A stretch of 50,162 bases of DNA. Source: Bacteroidales bacterium (GTDB taxonomy: Bacteria > Bacteroidota > Bacteroidia > Bacteroidales > Muribaculaceae). The position numbers and the translations under genes were made by a program. The DNA lies in the NCBI GenBank assembly GCA_022768005.1, contig JALEMF010000031.1, positions 1 to 50,162 on the forward strand. Direction: 5' to 3'. Each line of letters opens with the position of its first letter. The first letter of the stretch is position 1. Of the stretch, positions 18,190 through 26,820 are shown piece after piece. Below the pieces are notes generated by a model. The model was not told where the DNA came from and ran no database searches. It saw only the letters and a program-made list of their open reading frames with translations.

Positions 18190-19626
18190 ATGAAAAAAAG
18201 TTTACTCTTAGCATCAGCTTTGTTAATAGGTACTTCTGCATTCGCAGTAGTACGCGATGGTGACAAGCTTGACAACGTAACAGTAGGTGCAAACACCTAT
18301 AGTATGACAAACCGTTGGATTGTTGACAACAATCACGATATGGCAGCATGGCAAAAACTTGCATCATACAATACAGGCTTCCGTACAGCATGTATCGCAG
18401 GTGACTATATCCTCGTATCAGGTTGGCCGAAAGAAAACTTCGTTGATGCAGACGGAAAAGAACAGAATGACGGTGTAGCACACCTTCTCAAATTCAAACT
18501 CGAAGACGGCTCATTCGTAAGTGATACAAAACTTACACTTGACGGTGCACTTCACACAGGTACAGGTGTAGCAAACCAAATCGGTTGCGATAACTACGGT
18601 CACGTATGGATTGCAGATATGTGTTTTGATACAGGTAAGGGTGGAATTAAGCTTTACTTGGTAGATATTGAAAGCGGTGAACTTACAGCACTTCCTGAAG
18701 TTAATCCTCTTGAAGCAGGTGAAACAGCATCAACAGCAGCAGTACGTATGGACTATTGCAACGTTATCGGTGATATCACAGGTGTAGAAGAAAAAGCACA
18801 CTTTATGGCATCATTCAACACGGATAAACTCGTACTTGTACGCGCACTCCGTGAACAAGGTTCCGAAGAATGGGTTGGTGACTTTGACGGTTACTTCTAT
18901 ATGGACCCACAACAAATCGAAGAAACTTACCCAATGGCTAAGAATGAAGAAACAGGTGAAGAAAAACCTCAAGGAAACTGGGGTACAGCTCCAATGTTGT
19001 GTATGATTAACGAAGGTGAATTCCTTGGTGAAAACTTCTACGTTGACGGTTTCACAACAGCACCTGTAATCTACAACGTATCAGGTACAATGGTTGACGG
19101 TTTTGCAAACAAGACAGACCTTGCTCCGGATCTTGGTACTAACGGTATCGCAGAATTCAGCATAGGTGCTGATAACTTTGTTGTTTACTCAACAATGCAA
19201 TACAACAAAGATCCGGGTTGTCAAGCACGTGTCGCATGCTTCGGCGAATCATTCGAATATGCAAACCTCGTATCTTGCTGGGACTTCCCGACAGCAGGTC
19301 TTGGTACCGTTTCAGACGGTGGTACACGTGCACACTGCGTTGTAACAAAAGAATATGTTGACGCAAACGGCAACATCGGTATATATGTACTTACTTACAA
19401 ATGTATCAATGGTATGGGTGTTTACGTAGTAGCTCAAGAAGGTTTCGAAGATCCGAACCCTGTTCCTTCTTATCCTGAAATCGGTGGTGTAGAAGGTATT
19501 GAAGCAGACAACAATGCTCCTGCAGTTTACTACAACCTCCAAGGTGTACAAGTTGCTAACCCTGAAAACGGTCTTTACATCGTTAAACGCGGCAACAACG
19601 TAGCAAAAGAACTTATCCGCAAGTAA
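18190..19626 (+). CDS. secreted protein with short type IX sorting domain
   Basis: A 478-residue secreted protein of unknown function. It has a signal peptide (MKKSLLLASALLIGTSAFA) and a body that looks like a beta-propeller or related all-beta fold, with GCDNYGHVWIADM and FMASFNTDKLVLV. The last roughly 45 residues, from GGVEGIE to the final IRK, form a short C-terminal sorting domain: YYNLQGVQVANPENGLYIV. Such tails direct proteins through the T9SS. Codon use is strongly biased to C-ending Asn, Phe and Tyr codons, unlike most neighbours, which suggests high expression. The tail is nearly identical in DNA to that of the 28339 gene. A strong terminator follows. Confidence 0.75.
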   Translation: MKKSLLLASALLIGTSAFAVVRDGDKLDNVTVGANTYSMTNRWIVDNNHDMAAWQKLASYNTGFRTACIAGDYILVSGWPKENFVDADGKEQNDGVAHLLKFKLEDGSFVSDTKLTLDGALHTGTGVANQIGCDNYGHVWIADMCFDTGKGGIKLYLVDIESGELTALPEVNPLEAGETASTAAVRMDYCNVIGDITGVEEKAHFMASFNTDKLVLVRALREQGSEEWVGDFDGYFYMDPQQIEETYPMAKNEETGEEKPQGNWGTAPMLCMINEGEFLGENFYVDGFTTAPVIYNVSGTMVDGFANKTDLAPDLGTNGIAEFSIGADNFVVYSTMQYNKDPGCQARVACFGESFEYANLVSCWDFPTAGLGTVSDGGTRAHCVVTKEYVDANGNIGIYVLTYKCINGMGVYVVAQEGFEDPNPVPSYPEIGGVEGIEADNNAPAVYYNLQGVQVANPENGLYIVKRGNNVAKELIRK

Positions 19627-19644
19627 TAGGTCCTTAAGTGATAA

Positions 19645-19678
19645 AAAAAGGCTGTGCCGTTTTCGGTGCAGCCTTTTT
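19645..19678 (+). terminator. terminator after the 18190 gene
   Basis: AAAAAGGCTG pairs with CAGCCTTTTT (10 bp) around an inner GC pairing and a small loop. The A and T tracts make it usable in both directions. Confidence 0.9.
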
Positions 19679-19692
19679 CTTGTTATATATTC

Positions 19693-19723
19693 TTTGAAGA
19701 TTGAAAAAAAACAGTTAAATTTG
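19693..19723 (+). promoter_or_regulatory. promoter of the 19750 gene
   Basis: TTTG (19693-19696), a 19-base spacer and TAAATTTG (19716-19723) are an excellent match to the Bacteroidota consensus, 27 bases before the ATG. Confidence 0.8.
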
Positions 19724-19749
19724 CTACGAGAAATTAAATAGAAGAAATT

Positions 19750-20181
19750 ATGAAATTACGCGTATTATTAATGTCTCTAATAGCCCTGTTTGCAGTGTCA
19801 ATGCAGGCACAGACAGCAGCGGAAGTAGAAGAGACTGTAAAAAGAATTGAGGCATCATCATCAAAGTGTAATATGGGTCCTGAAGCATTCAAGACGTTTA
19901 TTGCAAAGTTTTCAACTAATGAGACATTCTTCAATTCCAGAATATCTCTGACCGATGAACAGAAGGAAACGTACAAAGATATACTTTTGCCTGAAAATAT
20001 GAAGGCTAAAGAACCGTTTGCAAAAGATGATGAGATGTATTATCAATCATGGGGTGAAGGTCAGTACAGCAAGGTGTATCTTGAATGTGGTTGGGTTGAC
20101 AGTTACGTCACTCATATTTTTGAATTTTCAAGAGCAAAAGCCGGTAAATGGTATTTGACCAATATCATCGTTGATGAATAA
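19750..20181 (+). CDS. small secreted protein, DUF4348-like
   Basis: A 143-residue protein with a clear signal peptide (MKLRVLLMSLIALFAVSMQAQ). The mature part has the order FKTFIAKFSTNETFFNSRISL, a KEPFAKDDEMYYQSW segment and a final strand GKWYLTNIIVDE. This resembles DUF4348, a periplasmic or surface NTF2/cystatin-like family of Bacteroidota. The assignment rests on pattern only. It has its own promoter and stands alone between two terminator-type regions. Confidence 0.6.
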   Translation: MKLRVLLMSLIALFAVSMQAQTAAEVEETVKRIEASSSKCNMGPEAFKTFIAKFSTNETFFNSRISLTDEQKETYKDILLPENMKAKEPFAKDDEMYYQSWGEGQYSKVYLECGWVDSYVTHIFEFSRAKAGKWYLTNIIVDE

Positions 20182-20185
20182 TTTG

Positions 20186-20212
20186 TAAAGGACTAAAAGG
20201 TCTATAAAGGCT
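20186..20212 (+). repeat. purine-rich AAGG repeat, copy 2
   Basis: Three AAAGG blocks spaced by acta and tctat, starting a few bases after the stop of the preceding gene. Same type as 17981-18033. Confidence 0.5.
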
Positions 20213-20311
20213 GTAATGATATTCAACTTACTTTTTTGCTATACAAGAAAAGATACTAATTTTTTACATTATTTAACATTGGTGTGTTATGTAGTTGCAC
20301 ACTGTTACAGG

Positions 20312-20319
20312 TACCTTTG
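20312..20319 (+). promoter_or_regulatory. possible recA -7 element
   Basis: TACCTTTG fits TAnnTTTG and lies 50 bases before the recA ATG. No -33 box of good spacing and no recognisable LexA-type palindrome was seen. Confidence 0.45.
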
Positions 20320-20368
20320 CGGTGTAAAGTTAAAGTAATAGAATATAAACAAAAACGGATATTTTAAG

Positions 20369-21529
20369 ATGGAAAAACCAAAAAAGACTACTGCTAAGAA
20401 AGGTGCTGCAGAAGATCCTCGCGCAGCAAGATTAAGCGCATTAAATCAAGCGATGGAATCAATCGAGAAGTCGTTCGGTCGCGGAGCTGTGATGCGTCTT
20501 GGTGATGATGCCGTAGAAGATGTAGATGTCATACCTTCAGGCTCAATCGGGCTAAATTATGCACTTGGTGTGGGTGGATATCCGCGAGGCAGAATTATTG
20601 AGATTTACGGACCTGAATCATCAGGTAAGACAACTCTTGCCATTCATGCTATCGCAGAGGTTCAGAAACAAGGTGGTATCGCAGCGATAATCGATGCCGA
20701 GCACGCTTTTGACCGCTTTTATGCAGAGAAGCTTGGTGTAGATACGGCAAACTTGCTAATCGCTCAGCCGGATTGTGGTGAGCAGGCACTTGAAATTGCT
20801 GAAAAGCTAATCCGTTCATCAGCTGTAGATCTTGTGGTGGTTGACTCTGTAGCTGCTCTTACTCCTAAGGCGGAAATAGAGGGTGAAATGGGCGATAGAA
20901 ATATGGGTCTTCAGGCAAGACTTATGTCGCAGGCAATGCGCAAGCTTACCGGTACTATTTCACGTACAAATACAACGTGTATTTTCATCAATCAGCTGCG
21001 TGAGAAAATCGGTCAAATGTTTGGTCCAACAGAAACGACAACCGGTGGTAATGCTCTTAAATTTTACGCATCAGTGCGTATTGATATTCGTTCTTCTTCA
21101 CCTATCAAGGACGGCGAGGATATGCTTGGCCGCCATACGAAGGTAAAAATAGTAAAGAACAAGGTTGCGCCTCCATTCAAGCGTTGTGAGTTTGACATAA
21201 TGTTCGGTCAAGGCATCTCTCGTTCAAGCGAAATTATTGATCTTGGTGTAGAGTACGGCATAATTAAGAAGAGCGGTTCATGGTTCAGTTATAATGATGC
21301 CAAACTTGCTCAGGGGCGTGATGCTGCAAAGCGTGTAATTGAAGATAATCCGGAGCTTGCAGATGAAATAGAGGCTAAAATCTCCGAGGCTCTCAAGGGT
21401 AAGGATAAGCAGAACGATATCAAGTTCGCTACTCCTGCATCAAGCACGGAAAGTCCTGCAGCAGACTTCAATGATAATCTTCCTGATGATTTTAATATCG
21501 AGGAGGAGCTTGACAATTTTGAAGAATAA
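20369..21529 (+). CDS. recA: recombinase RecA
   Basis: ATP-dependent strand-exchange protein for homologous recombination and the SOS response. The Walker A motif GPESSGKTT is at residues 81-89. Also present are the Walker B strand [12 protein letters not shown], loop L1 ([21 protein letters not shown]), the [10 protein letters not shown] segment and loop L2 ([18 protein letters not shown]). An N-terminal extension rich in Lys (about 20 residues) and a long acidic C-terminal tail are normal for the phylum. The 386-residue length is slightly longer than that of E. coli. Confidence 0.98.
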   Translation: MEKPKKTTAKKGAAEDPRAARLSALNQAMESIEKSFGRGAVMRLGDDAVEDVDVIPSGSIGLNYALGVGGYPRGRIIEIYGPESSGKTTLAIHAIAEVQKQGGIAAIIDAEHAFDRFYAEKLGVDTANLLIAQPDCGEQALEIAEKLIRSSAVDLVVVDSVAALTPKAEIEGEMGDRNMGLQARLMSQAMRKLTGTISRTNTTCIFINQLREKIGQMFGPTETTTGGNALKFYASVRIDIRSSSPIKDGEDMLGRHTKVKIVKNKVAPPFKRCEFDIMFGQGISRSSEIIDLGVEYGIIKKSGSWFSYNDAKLAQGRDAAKRVIEDNPELADEIEAKISEALKGKDKQNDIKFATPASSTESPAADFNDNLPDDFNIEEELDNFEE

Positions 21530-21606
21530 TAATAAGGCAAATATAATAGACTAGAAGCAAATTAAGGGAGATTGTGTCGTGGTGACACGGTCTCTCTGCC
21601 TTTTAT

Positions 21607-21662
21607 AGGGGGTAAGGGTAAAAAGGCTGCGAGGAAAAGATGTCGGCAAGGGCTAAAAGGGT
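21607..21662 (+). repeat. purine-rich AAGG repeat, copy 3
   Basis: Blocks AGGGG, AAGGG, AAAAGG, GAGG, AAGGG and AAAAGGG with short linkers lie between recA and its terminator. Confidence 0.5.
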
Positions 21663-21706
21663 ATTATCTGCGAAGTAACACTTTGCAGTTCAGAGGGTAT
21701 AAAACA

Positions 21707-21740
21707 AAGGCTACCGGTGAAATCCTTCAGCGGTAGCCTT
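21707..21740. terminator. bidirectional terminator between recA and ino1
   Basis: AAGGCTACC (21707-21715) and GGTAGCCTT (21732-21740) form a 9-bp stem between convergent genes. It is flanked by A-rich and T-containing runs. Confidence 0.8.
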
Positions 21741-21786
21741 GAAATTATGTAAGGTTCGTTTAAATCTTACTTGTGGAATGATTTTA

Positions 21787-23088
21787 TTAGTCGATAGCTT
21801 CGTCAGCTTTGTAACCACCCATTTCGCGGAGAGCGTTCTTAAGCATAACGTACTGTTGGAAGAGGTGATTTACAGGTACTTCGTTCTGAGTGTAGTCGTG
21901 CATCGGGCTCTTGAGGAAGAAGCTCAAGAAGCGTTGGATACCGTAGCGTCCAGCACGAGCAGCGAGGTCACTGAGAAGAACGAGGTCAAGGCAGAGAGGA
22001 GCAGCGAGGATAGAGTCACGGCAGAGGAAGTTAATCTTAATCTGCATTGGGTAGCCCATCCAACCGAAGATATCAATGTTATCCCAACCTTCCTTGTTAT
22101 CGTTGCGAGGAGGATAGTAGTTGATACGAACTTTGTGGTAGTAGTTAGTGTAGAGGTCCGGTTGCTTTTCAGGAACGAGGATAGACTCGAGAGTAGAAAG
22201 TTTGCTGACTTCTTTAGTGCGGAAGTTAGCAGGTTCGTCAAGAACGAGACCGTCACGGTTACCAAGGATGTTAGTAGAGAACCAACCTGAAAGACCTAAG
22301 CAACGAGTACCGATGATAGGAGCGAAACCTGATTTAACAAGAGTTTGACCGGTCTTAAAGTCTTTACCGGCGATAGGCATTTTAGTTTGTTCTGCGAGTT
22401 CGCACATAGCAGGGATATCAACAGTAGTGTTAGGAGCACCCATGATGAATGGAGCACCTTCCTTAAGTGCAGCGTAAGCGTAGCACATAGAAGGAGCGAT
22501 GTGTTCTTTATCGTCAGCCTTCATAGCAGCTTCAAGGTCAGCGAGGTGGTAGTGAACTTTTTCGTTAACCGGAACGTAAACTTCAGTAGAAGCAGCCCAA
22601 AGCACTACAAGACGAGCACAGTTGTTTTCAGCTTTGAATTTACGGATATCTTCACGGATTTGTTCAACCATATCCCAACGGTCCTTAGCATCTTTAACGT
22701 TGTTACCGTCAAGACGTGCAGCGTAGTTGTGGTCAAATGCAGCCTTCATAGGAACGATCTTTACGAGTTCGTCCTTAACCGGCTCAATATCTTTTTCTTT
22801 AAGAACTTCAGCGTTGATAGCAGATTCATAAGCGTTGGCAGGATAAACGTCCCAAGCACCGAAAACGATGTCTTTAAGGTCTGCTATAGAAACGATTTCG
22901 TTGTATGGAAGATATTTCTTTTCTGCACCTTCGCCAACACGGATTTTATCGTATTGGGTCATAGAACCTACAGGCTTTGCTAATCCTTTGCGCGCCATCA
23001 ATACACCGGTCATGAAAGTAGAGCTAACAGCTCCAAGACCGACAACCAATACGCCGAGTTTGCCTTCGGCTTTCTTTACGTTACTCAT
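21787..23088 (-). CDS. ino1: myo-inositol-1-phosphate (inositol-3-phosphate) synthase
   Basis: NAD-dependent cyclisation of glucose 6-phosphate to myo-inositol phosphate, supplying the head group for inositol lipids. The dinucleotide-binding loop GLGAVSST is at residues 17-24. Other family segments are FGAWDVYPANAYESA, WAASTEVYVPV, FIMGAPNTTVDIPA, AGKDFKTGQTLVKS, and FLCRDSILAAPLCLDLVLL near the end, which contains catalytic-site residues. The 433-residue length is normal for bacterial enzymes. It points the same way as the pdxA-to-HAD run but is separated from it by 443 bases that include a repeat element, so it probably has its own promoter. The enzyme makes sense only with the CDP-alcohol transferase upstream. 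Confidence 0.95.
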   Translation of the reverse strand: MSNVKKAEGKLGVLVVGLGAVSSTFMTGVLMARKGLAKPVGSMTQYDKIRVGEGAEKKYLPYNEIVSIADLKDIVFGAWDVYPANAYESAINAEVLKEKDIEPVKDELVKIVPMKAAFDHNYAARLDGNNVKDAKDRWDMVEQIREDIRKFKAENNCARLVVLWAASTEVYVPVNEKVHYHLADLEAAMKADDKEHIAPSMCYAYAALKEGAPFIMGAPNTTVDIPAMCELAEQTKMPIAGKDFKTGQTLVKSGFAPIIGTRCLGLSGWFSTNILGNRDGLVLDEPANFRTKEVSKLSTLESILVPEKQPDLYTNYYHKVRINYYPPRNDNKEGWDNIDIFGWMGYPMQIKINFLCRDSILAAPLCLDLVLLSDLAARAGRYGIQRFLSFFLKSPMHDYTQNEVPVNHLFQQYVMLKNALREMGGYKADEAID

Positions 23089-23531
23089 GTCTTTATTAAA
23101 TTTATAAGTTATTATTTTCTAATTTCAGTTGCTTTTTCATTTGAGCGTGTAAAAGTACAAGTATTTTTTTACATACGCCCTACTTTAAGTGTAAATAATA
23201 GTTAATTCTTGCTATGTCAAGTTAATTTAATGCCTGAAGTGTGTAGAGGGGTTAAATTTATATTGTTTTATCCGGTTAAACCTAAATCGATGTTAATGAG
23301 CCTTGAGGACTAATTGTTACAAAAATGTTGAGAAAATACATTGGCTTTATAACAGACCGCACACTCTCCGAGGTGCGAAGAGTGGTGAGAGTGCCCTTTG
23401 TCACCGCATGGCGCACAGCGTGCTTATACGGTGTTTCCCACAGCCGAGCATCTCCGACTTTCCTCAATAAGCATCTTTATCAATCACTGACTACAATCCG
23501 TTTTTATCAGATGGCAAAATTGATTAAAGTT
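23089..23531. other. intergenic region between the HAD gene and ino1
   Basis: No gene seen. The right half holds a GC-rich modular repeat oriented against both flanking genes (23358-23460). The left half is AT-rich leader for ino1. I found no good TAnnTTTG element on the minus strand. Confidence 0.6.
23358..23460 (+). repeat. GC-rich modular repeat, copy 3 (A-B-C)
   Basis: A is at 23358-23377 (CGCAC/GTGCG), B starts exactly 44 bases later (23402-23433), and a decayed C is near 23443-23460. It lies between two minus-strand genes yet keeps the + orientation of all other copies. Confidence 0.82.
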
Positions 23532-24254
23532 TTATTTAGTCAGTTCATTCACAAGAAATTTCAAATCAGGGATTTGAGCATCGTCTTGAGCATCGTCCTC
23601 TTCCTTTGTCCAGCCTTTGCCTTTAATCCAAGCGGTCTTGCAGCCGATGCTTCTTGCGGGGAAGATGTCTTTTCTGAGTGAGTCGCCTACTACAAGAACT
23701 TCTTCCGGCTTGAATCCGAGTGCTACAACACCGAGCATAAAGATGCGAGGATCCGGCTTTCTTACTCCTACAACGGCACTTTCTATGATGCCTTTGAAGA
23801 GGTTTCGGATACCGAAGTCGCGCAATACTTCTTCTACGTTGCCGTAAAAGTTGCTTACGAGTACCATCGGGTATTTGGCAGCGAGTGCTTCAAGAGTTTC
23901 ACGGGCTTCGTTTACGCACTTTTGTGCGCTGCGGTAGCAGTATTCGGCAATGGTGTCAATGGCTTTGAGGGGATTTATGCCGTCAGGGAATTTATCGTTG
24001 TTCAGAAGATTTTCAATTTCTATGCGTACCTTTTTGTGCATAAGCACTTTAAAGTTATCCGTAGGGATAATTTCGCGGTTTACGGCAAGAAATCTTTCAG
24101 CATATACGTATGCTTCCCTGAATACATCACGGTCAATATTTACTCCTGCGGCTTTATATCCGTCGTATATCACTTCGCTCCAGTGGTCACCATGGCTGTC
24201 TATAGTTCCGCCATAGTCGAAGATAATACCTTTAATATTATTTATATTGTCCAT
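23532..24254 (-). CDS. HAD-superfamily phosphatase in the inositol cluster
   Basis: A 241-residue soluble HAD hydrolase. I chose the ATG at 24254 (MDNINNIKGIIFDYGGTIDS) rather than an upstream one because it puts motif I at the usual place. It overlaps the 3' end of the CDP-alcohol transferase gene by 17 bases, suggesting coupled translation. Motif I is D13-Y-G-G-T: the nucleophile is present, but the usual second aspartate (DxD) is glycine. Motif II (VLVSNFYG), motif III lysine (VRKPDPRIF) and motif IV (VLVVGDSLRKDI) are intact. Context suggests an inositol-phosphate or phosphatidylinositol-phosphate substrate, but this is inference. Loss of the +2 aspartate could weaken phosphatase activity. 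Confidence 0.8.
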   Translation of the reverse strand: MDNINNIKGIIFDYGGTIDSHGDHWSEVIYDGYKAAGVNIDRDVFREAYVYAERFLAVNREIIPTDNFKVLMHKKVRIEIENLLNNDKFPDGINPLKAIDTIAEYCYRSAQKCVNEARETLEALAAKYPMVLVSNFYGNVEEVLRDFGIRNLFKGIIESAVVGVRKPDPRIFMLGVVALGFKPEEVLVVGDSLRKDIFPARSIGCKTAWIKGKGWTKEEDDAQDDAQIPDLKFLVNELTK

Positions 24255-25182
24255 TTTGAATACGTTTAGTGAAGTCTTTGCATATTCTTTCGTGGCGAGC
24301 AATCATATATATAAGGATAATGTTCAGCACGATGAATTCAAATGCAAAGTAAAGCCAAGGCATACAAGCGAGTATAGATGTAAAAAGGGCGATTGTACGC
24401 CAGTTAAATGACAGGATATTGGTGTACTTCATCAGTGGCAGTGAAGCCATACGGAAATCGTGGCGTAACTGTTGCGGAAGAACTCCGTCAGGGTATGCTG
24501 CTTTCATCTCCTTGCGTAAAACCTGCATAGCAGGGGCAGTGGCCTCTTGCTGAATGGTGTAGTTGGTGTAAGTAGAGAGAGTAAGGCGCTTGAAGAAGTT
24601 TTCTTTCCAAGGGATAGCGGCGAGTTTTTCTTTAAGGTCGCTTGCCGTCTCAAGTTCGCTGCCGTCTTCACCTTTGAGGAAATAAAGGTGGAACTGTCGG
24701 TAATAGTCAGCCATAGCAGCTTGCTTAGCGTGGCAAATACCAGTGGTGACAGCTATAACCCAAATGAGCCACGGGTGAGCCATAAAGAATGTAGAAGTAT
24801 AATTTTCACGGATACAAATAGCGACGTAGATAGCGAAGAACCAGAAGTCGCCGCTCAGTCCGTCAAGAATTCTACCGAGTCGGGAGTATTGTTTGGTCAT
24901 ACGGGCAAGTTGACCATCTGCACTGTCGAAAGAATTTGCCCATACAAGAAGGATAATACCGATAATATTAATGTATAAATCATTAAATCCGAAAGCAACG
25001 CCAGCACCGATACCCAAGAAGATGGAAGCGATGGTAATGGCGTTCGGTGTAATGCCTATTTTTGCGGCAAGGCGAGCCCACGCATAGCCAATAGGACGAT
25101 AAAATGCCAAGTCAATATGCTCTTCGGTGTCCATTGACTTCAGTGAATCGCGATATGATGTATTTGTCTCGTTATCTGCCAT
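24238..25182 (-). CDS. CDP-alcohol phosphatidyltransferase, probable inositol phospholipid synthase
   Basis: Integral membrane enzyme of 314 residues. The catalytic motif reads DSADGQLAR at 86-94, then G103, D107 and D112. The canonical pattern D-x2-DG-x2-AR ... G-x3-D-x3-D would place the last Asp at 111, where there is a glycine, so the fourth Asp is shifted by one. Hydrophobic helices lie at about residues 47-85, 112-140 and in the C-terminal third. An insert of roughly 100 residues (about 155-245) is longer than in simple PI synthases. With ino1, the nucleotidyltransferase and the HAD gene close by, the likely reaction is transfer of phosphoinositol, either from CDP-inositol to diacylglycerol or as inositol phosphate to CDP-diacylglycerol. 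The ATP-grasp gene ends 5 bases upstream. Confidence 0.87.
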   Translation of the reverse strand: MADNETNTSYRDSLKSMDTEEHIDLAFYRPIGYAWARLAAKIGITPNAITIASIFLGIGAGVAFGFNDLYINIIGIILLVWANSFDSADGQLARMTKQYSRLGRILDGLSGDFWFFAIYVAICIRENYTSTFFMAHPWLIWVIAVTTGICHAKQAAMADYYRQFHLYFLKGEDGSELETASDLKEKLAAIPWKENFFKRLTLSTYTNYTIQQEATAPAMQVLRKEMKAAYPDGVLPQQLRHDFRMASLPLMKYTNILSFNWRTIALFTSILACMPWLYFAFEFIVLNIILIYMIARHERICKDFTKRIQNGQYK

Positions 25183-25187
25183 TTTGC

Positions 25188-26057
25188 TTATTTCTTTTTA
25201 TGTTCTTTAATTGCTGAGAGAATACATTTGGCAATGTGTGGAGCGGCTTCGTTGCGGCACGGGGCAAAGCTTGGCCAGTCGTTGAAGTCAATAATTCTGA
25301 TGTTGCCTTCCGGAGAAACGATGCAGTCACCGCCGTAAATTTTGACGTCAAGCACTTCAGATGCTTTTTGGCAGATTTGCTGCATTTTTTCAAGGTCAAA
25401 AGGTATTCCGCGGCTTTTACCGTTAATAGCTTCGTGACCGTACTTGCTGTGACCTTCATCGAAGGGGTAGAACCAGAAGAAGAATGGTGTGCCTTGTACT
25501 CCGTAGAATTTAATAAGGTCACCTACGAGGTGACGGTTTATAACGGCGCGCTGAATGCCACGGAGAAAGTATTCCTGAAGAACGTCTTGTGCTTCTTCCG
25601 GGTGACGGACGTACGATACGTCTTCCTTGTGCATAGCGTGGAAGTCACCGCGTTTAATCCATGCTTGTGTGAACCCGGCTTGGTGGAGTTTGTCTTTAAC
25701 CACCTCGTTAGTGTTAACGATCAGACTTTCAGGGTAAGGAATATCGCTTGCGATGAGGATACGAGTCATACGTTCACGAGTACAGTTTTCAATACCGTAT
25801 CCGGAATTAATAACGAGAGAGCCTTTGTCTTCAAGTTCTTGGAGAATAGCGATAGAACGCTGCTCGCGGCACATATTGACGATGATAGGTTCCGTAACTT
25901 TTCCGGAGATAAGTTCTTCTTCGCTGTAAACGTTTACTTCACAGCCGCGTTTGCGGAGCTGCTCGGCAACGACGTTGAAGATAGCGGCATCGTTACCTAT
26001 ATGATTTGGTGAGTAAGCACCGGCTCTCATGATGCCGGCAATTTTTATTTCAGCCAT
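25188..26057 (-). CDS. ATP-grasp enzyme in the inositol cluster (ITPK-like or RimK-like)
   Basis: A 289-residue ATP-grasp protein with no assigned function. The N-terminal Rossmann-like part (IKIAGIMRAGAYSPNHIGND) is followed by the ATP-binding subdomain with K135 in AWIKRGD. The metal-binding end has D244 in IYGGDCIV, then IRIIDFNDWPSF with D257 and N259. The D...DxN triad and the run into HIAKCI resemble both inositol 1,3,4-trisphosphate 5/6-kinases (ITPK, usual DVNxFP-type ending) and RimK-type ligases. Sitting between a CDP-alcohol transferase and a nucleotidyltransferase next to ino1, it could phosphorylate an inositol compound or ligate an amino acid to the head group. Family membership is solid; the substrate is inference. 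Confidence 0.8.
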   Translation of the reverse strand: MAEIKIAGIMRAGAYSPNHIGNDAAIFNVVAEQLRKRGCEVNVYSEEELISGKVTEPIIVNMCREQRSIAILQELEDKGSLVINSGYGIENCTRERMTRILIASDIPYPESLIVNTNEVVKDKLHQAGFTQAWIKRGDFHAMHKEDVSYVRHPEEAQDVLQEYFLRGIQRAVINRHLVGDLIKFYGVQGTPFFFWFYPFDEGHSKYGHEAINGKSRGIPFDLEKMQQICQKASEVLDVKIYGGDCIVSPEGNIRIIDFNDWPSFAPCRNEAAPHIAKCILSAIKEHKKK

Positions 26058-26092
26058 TTTACTTATATGTTATTAAAGTCTGTATTTATTAT

Positions 26093-26797
26093 TTATTCCG
26101 GCGCATTGAGGAATGCTTCAGCTGTAGCGATGTCCGCCTGGTGGTCAACATCAACTATTTTCTTGAAAGGATAAGTGCGGAGGTTTAATCCGGCTTCCAC
26201 GAGCGCTCTCTGGTAATTTCTCATTCTTGAGACACCTTTTTCCATACAGTTTTCAAGCACTTTAAGTGCAGGAGGTGTCAAGCCGTATATACCGCCGGAA
26301 ATGAATTTAATGCCGGGCTGCATTTTGTCAAGGAACGCAGTGATGCGCATATTGTCATCGACATCGATGTAAAGAGGTTTTTCGTCATCGATGAATGACG
26401 TTACCGCCATAAATCCGTCGGCTTTATCATCGGCATCAAACGCTGCGACGTAACGAGCAAATTCATCAGGGCGGAAAATGGTGTCAACCGTAGTCAAGAT
26501 AAATTTTCCGCTTTCAAAAGTTCTGCTCACTTCGTAAAAACTGTGCATAGAGCTTGGAGTGGATTTGACGGTAAGGTGGAGAGGCACAGGGAGCGAAAGG
26601 CTTTGTACGTATTCTTTAACAGCAGTCATCTCTTCATTCACTATGATAGAAATGGATTCAGCACCGCAGCCGAGGAATATGTCAATCAATCGGCGTATCA
26701 TAGGGCAGCCGTTGAGTTCAACGAGAGGTTTTGGTAATGCTACACCTTCTTGTGCGAGTCGAGAGCCTTCGCCGGCGGCAATTATTGCGAAATGCAT
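26093..26797 (-). CDS. nucleotidyltransferase, possible CTP:inositol-phosphate cytidylyltransferase
   Basis: A 234-residue NTP-transferase fold protein. The nucleotide-binding signature is AAGEGSRLAQEG (residues 7-18) followed by PKPLVELNG with K23. The metal-binding Asp lies in ILTTVDTIF, and the C-terminus has KIVDVDHQADIATAEAFL. The family activates sugar and polyol phosphates with CTP or other NTPs. In archaea a related domain makes CDP-inositol for a CDP-alcohol transferase, and this neighbourhood (ino1 plus CDP-alcohol transferase) makes CDP-inositol the most sensible product. It starts 23 bases after pdxA and precedes the ATP-grasp gene by 35 bases. Confidence 0.8.
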   Translation of the reverse strand: MHFAIIAAGEGSRLAQEGVALPKPLVELNGCPMIRRLIDIFLGCGAESISIIVNEEMTAVKEYVQSLSLPVPLHLTVKSTPSSMHSFYEVSRTFESGKFILTTVDTIFRPDEFARYVAAFDADDKADGFMAVTSFIDDEKPLYIDVDDNMRITAFLDKMQPGIKFISGGIYGLTPPALKVLENCMEKGVSRMRNYQRALVEAGLNLRTYPFKKIVDVDHQADIATAEAFLNAPE

Positions 26798-26820
26798 GGT
26801 ATATCTTGGTTTATAAATTG

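Noticed and set aside
20282-20311. LexA/SOS box upstream of recA
   Set aside because: GTTGCACACTGTTACAGG has some dyad character, but no repeat of known LexA type was convincing.
22345-22983. 212-residue rightward ORF inside ino1
   Set aside because: Antisense to a clear enzyme gene; its composition mirrors the codon bias of the real strand. The same applies to the 300-residue ORF at 38884-39786, the 258-residue ORF at 25236-26012 and the 192-residue ORF at 35164-35742.
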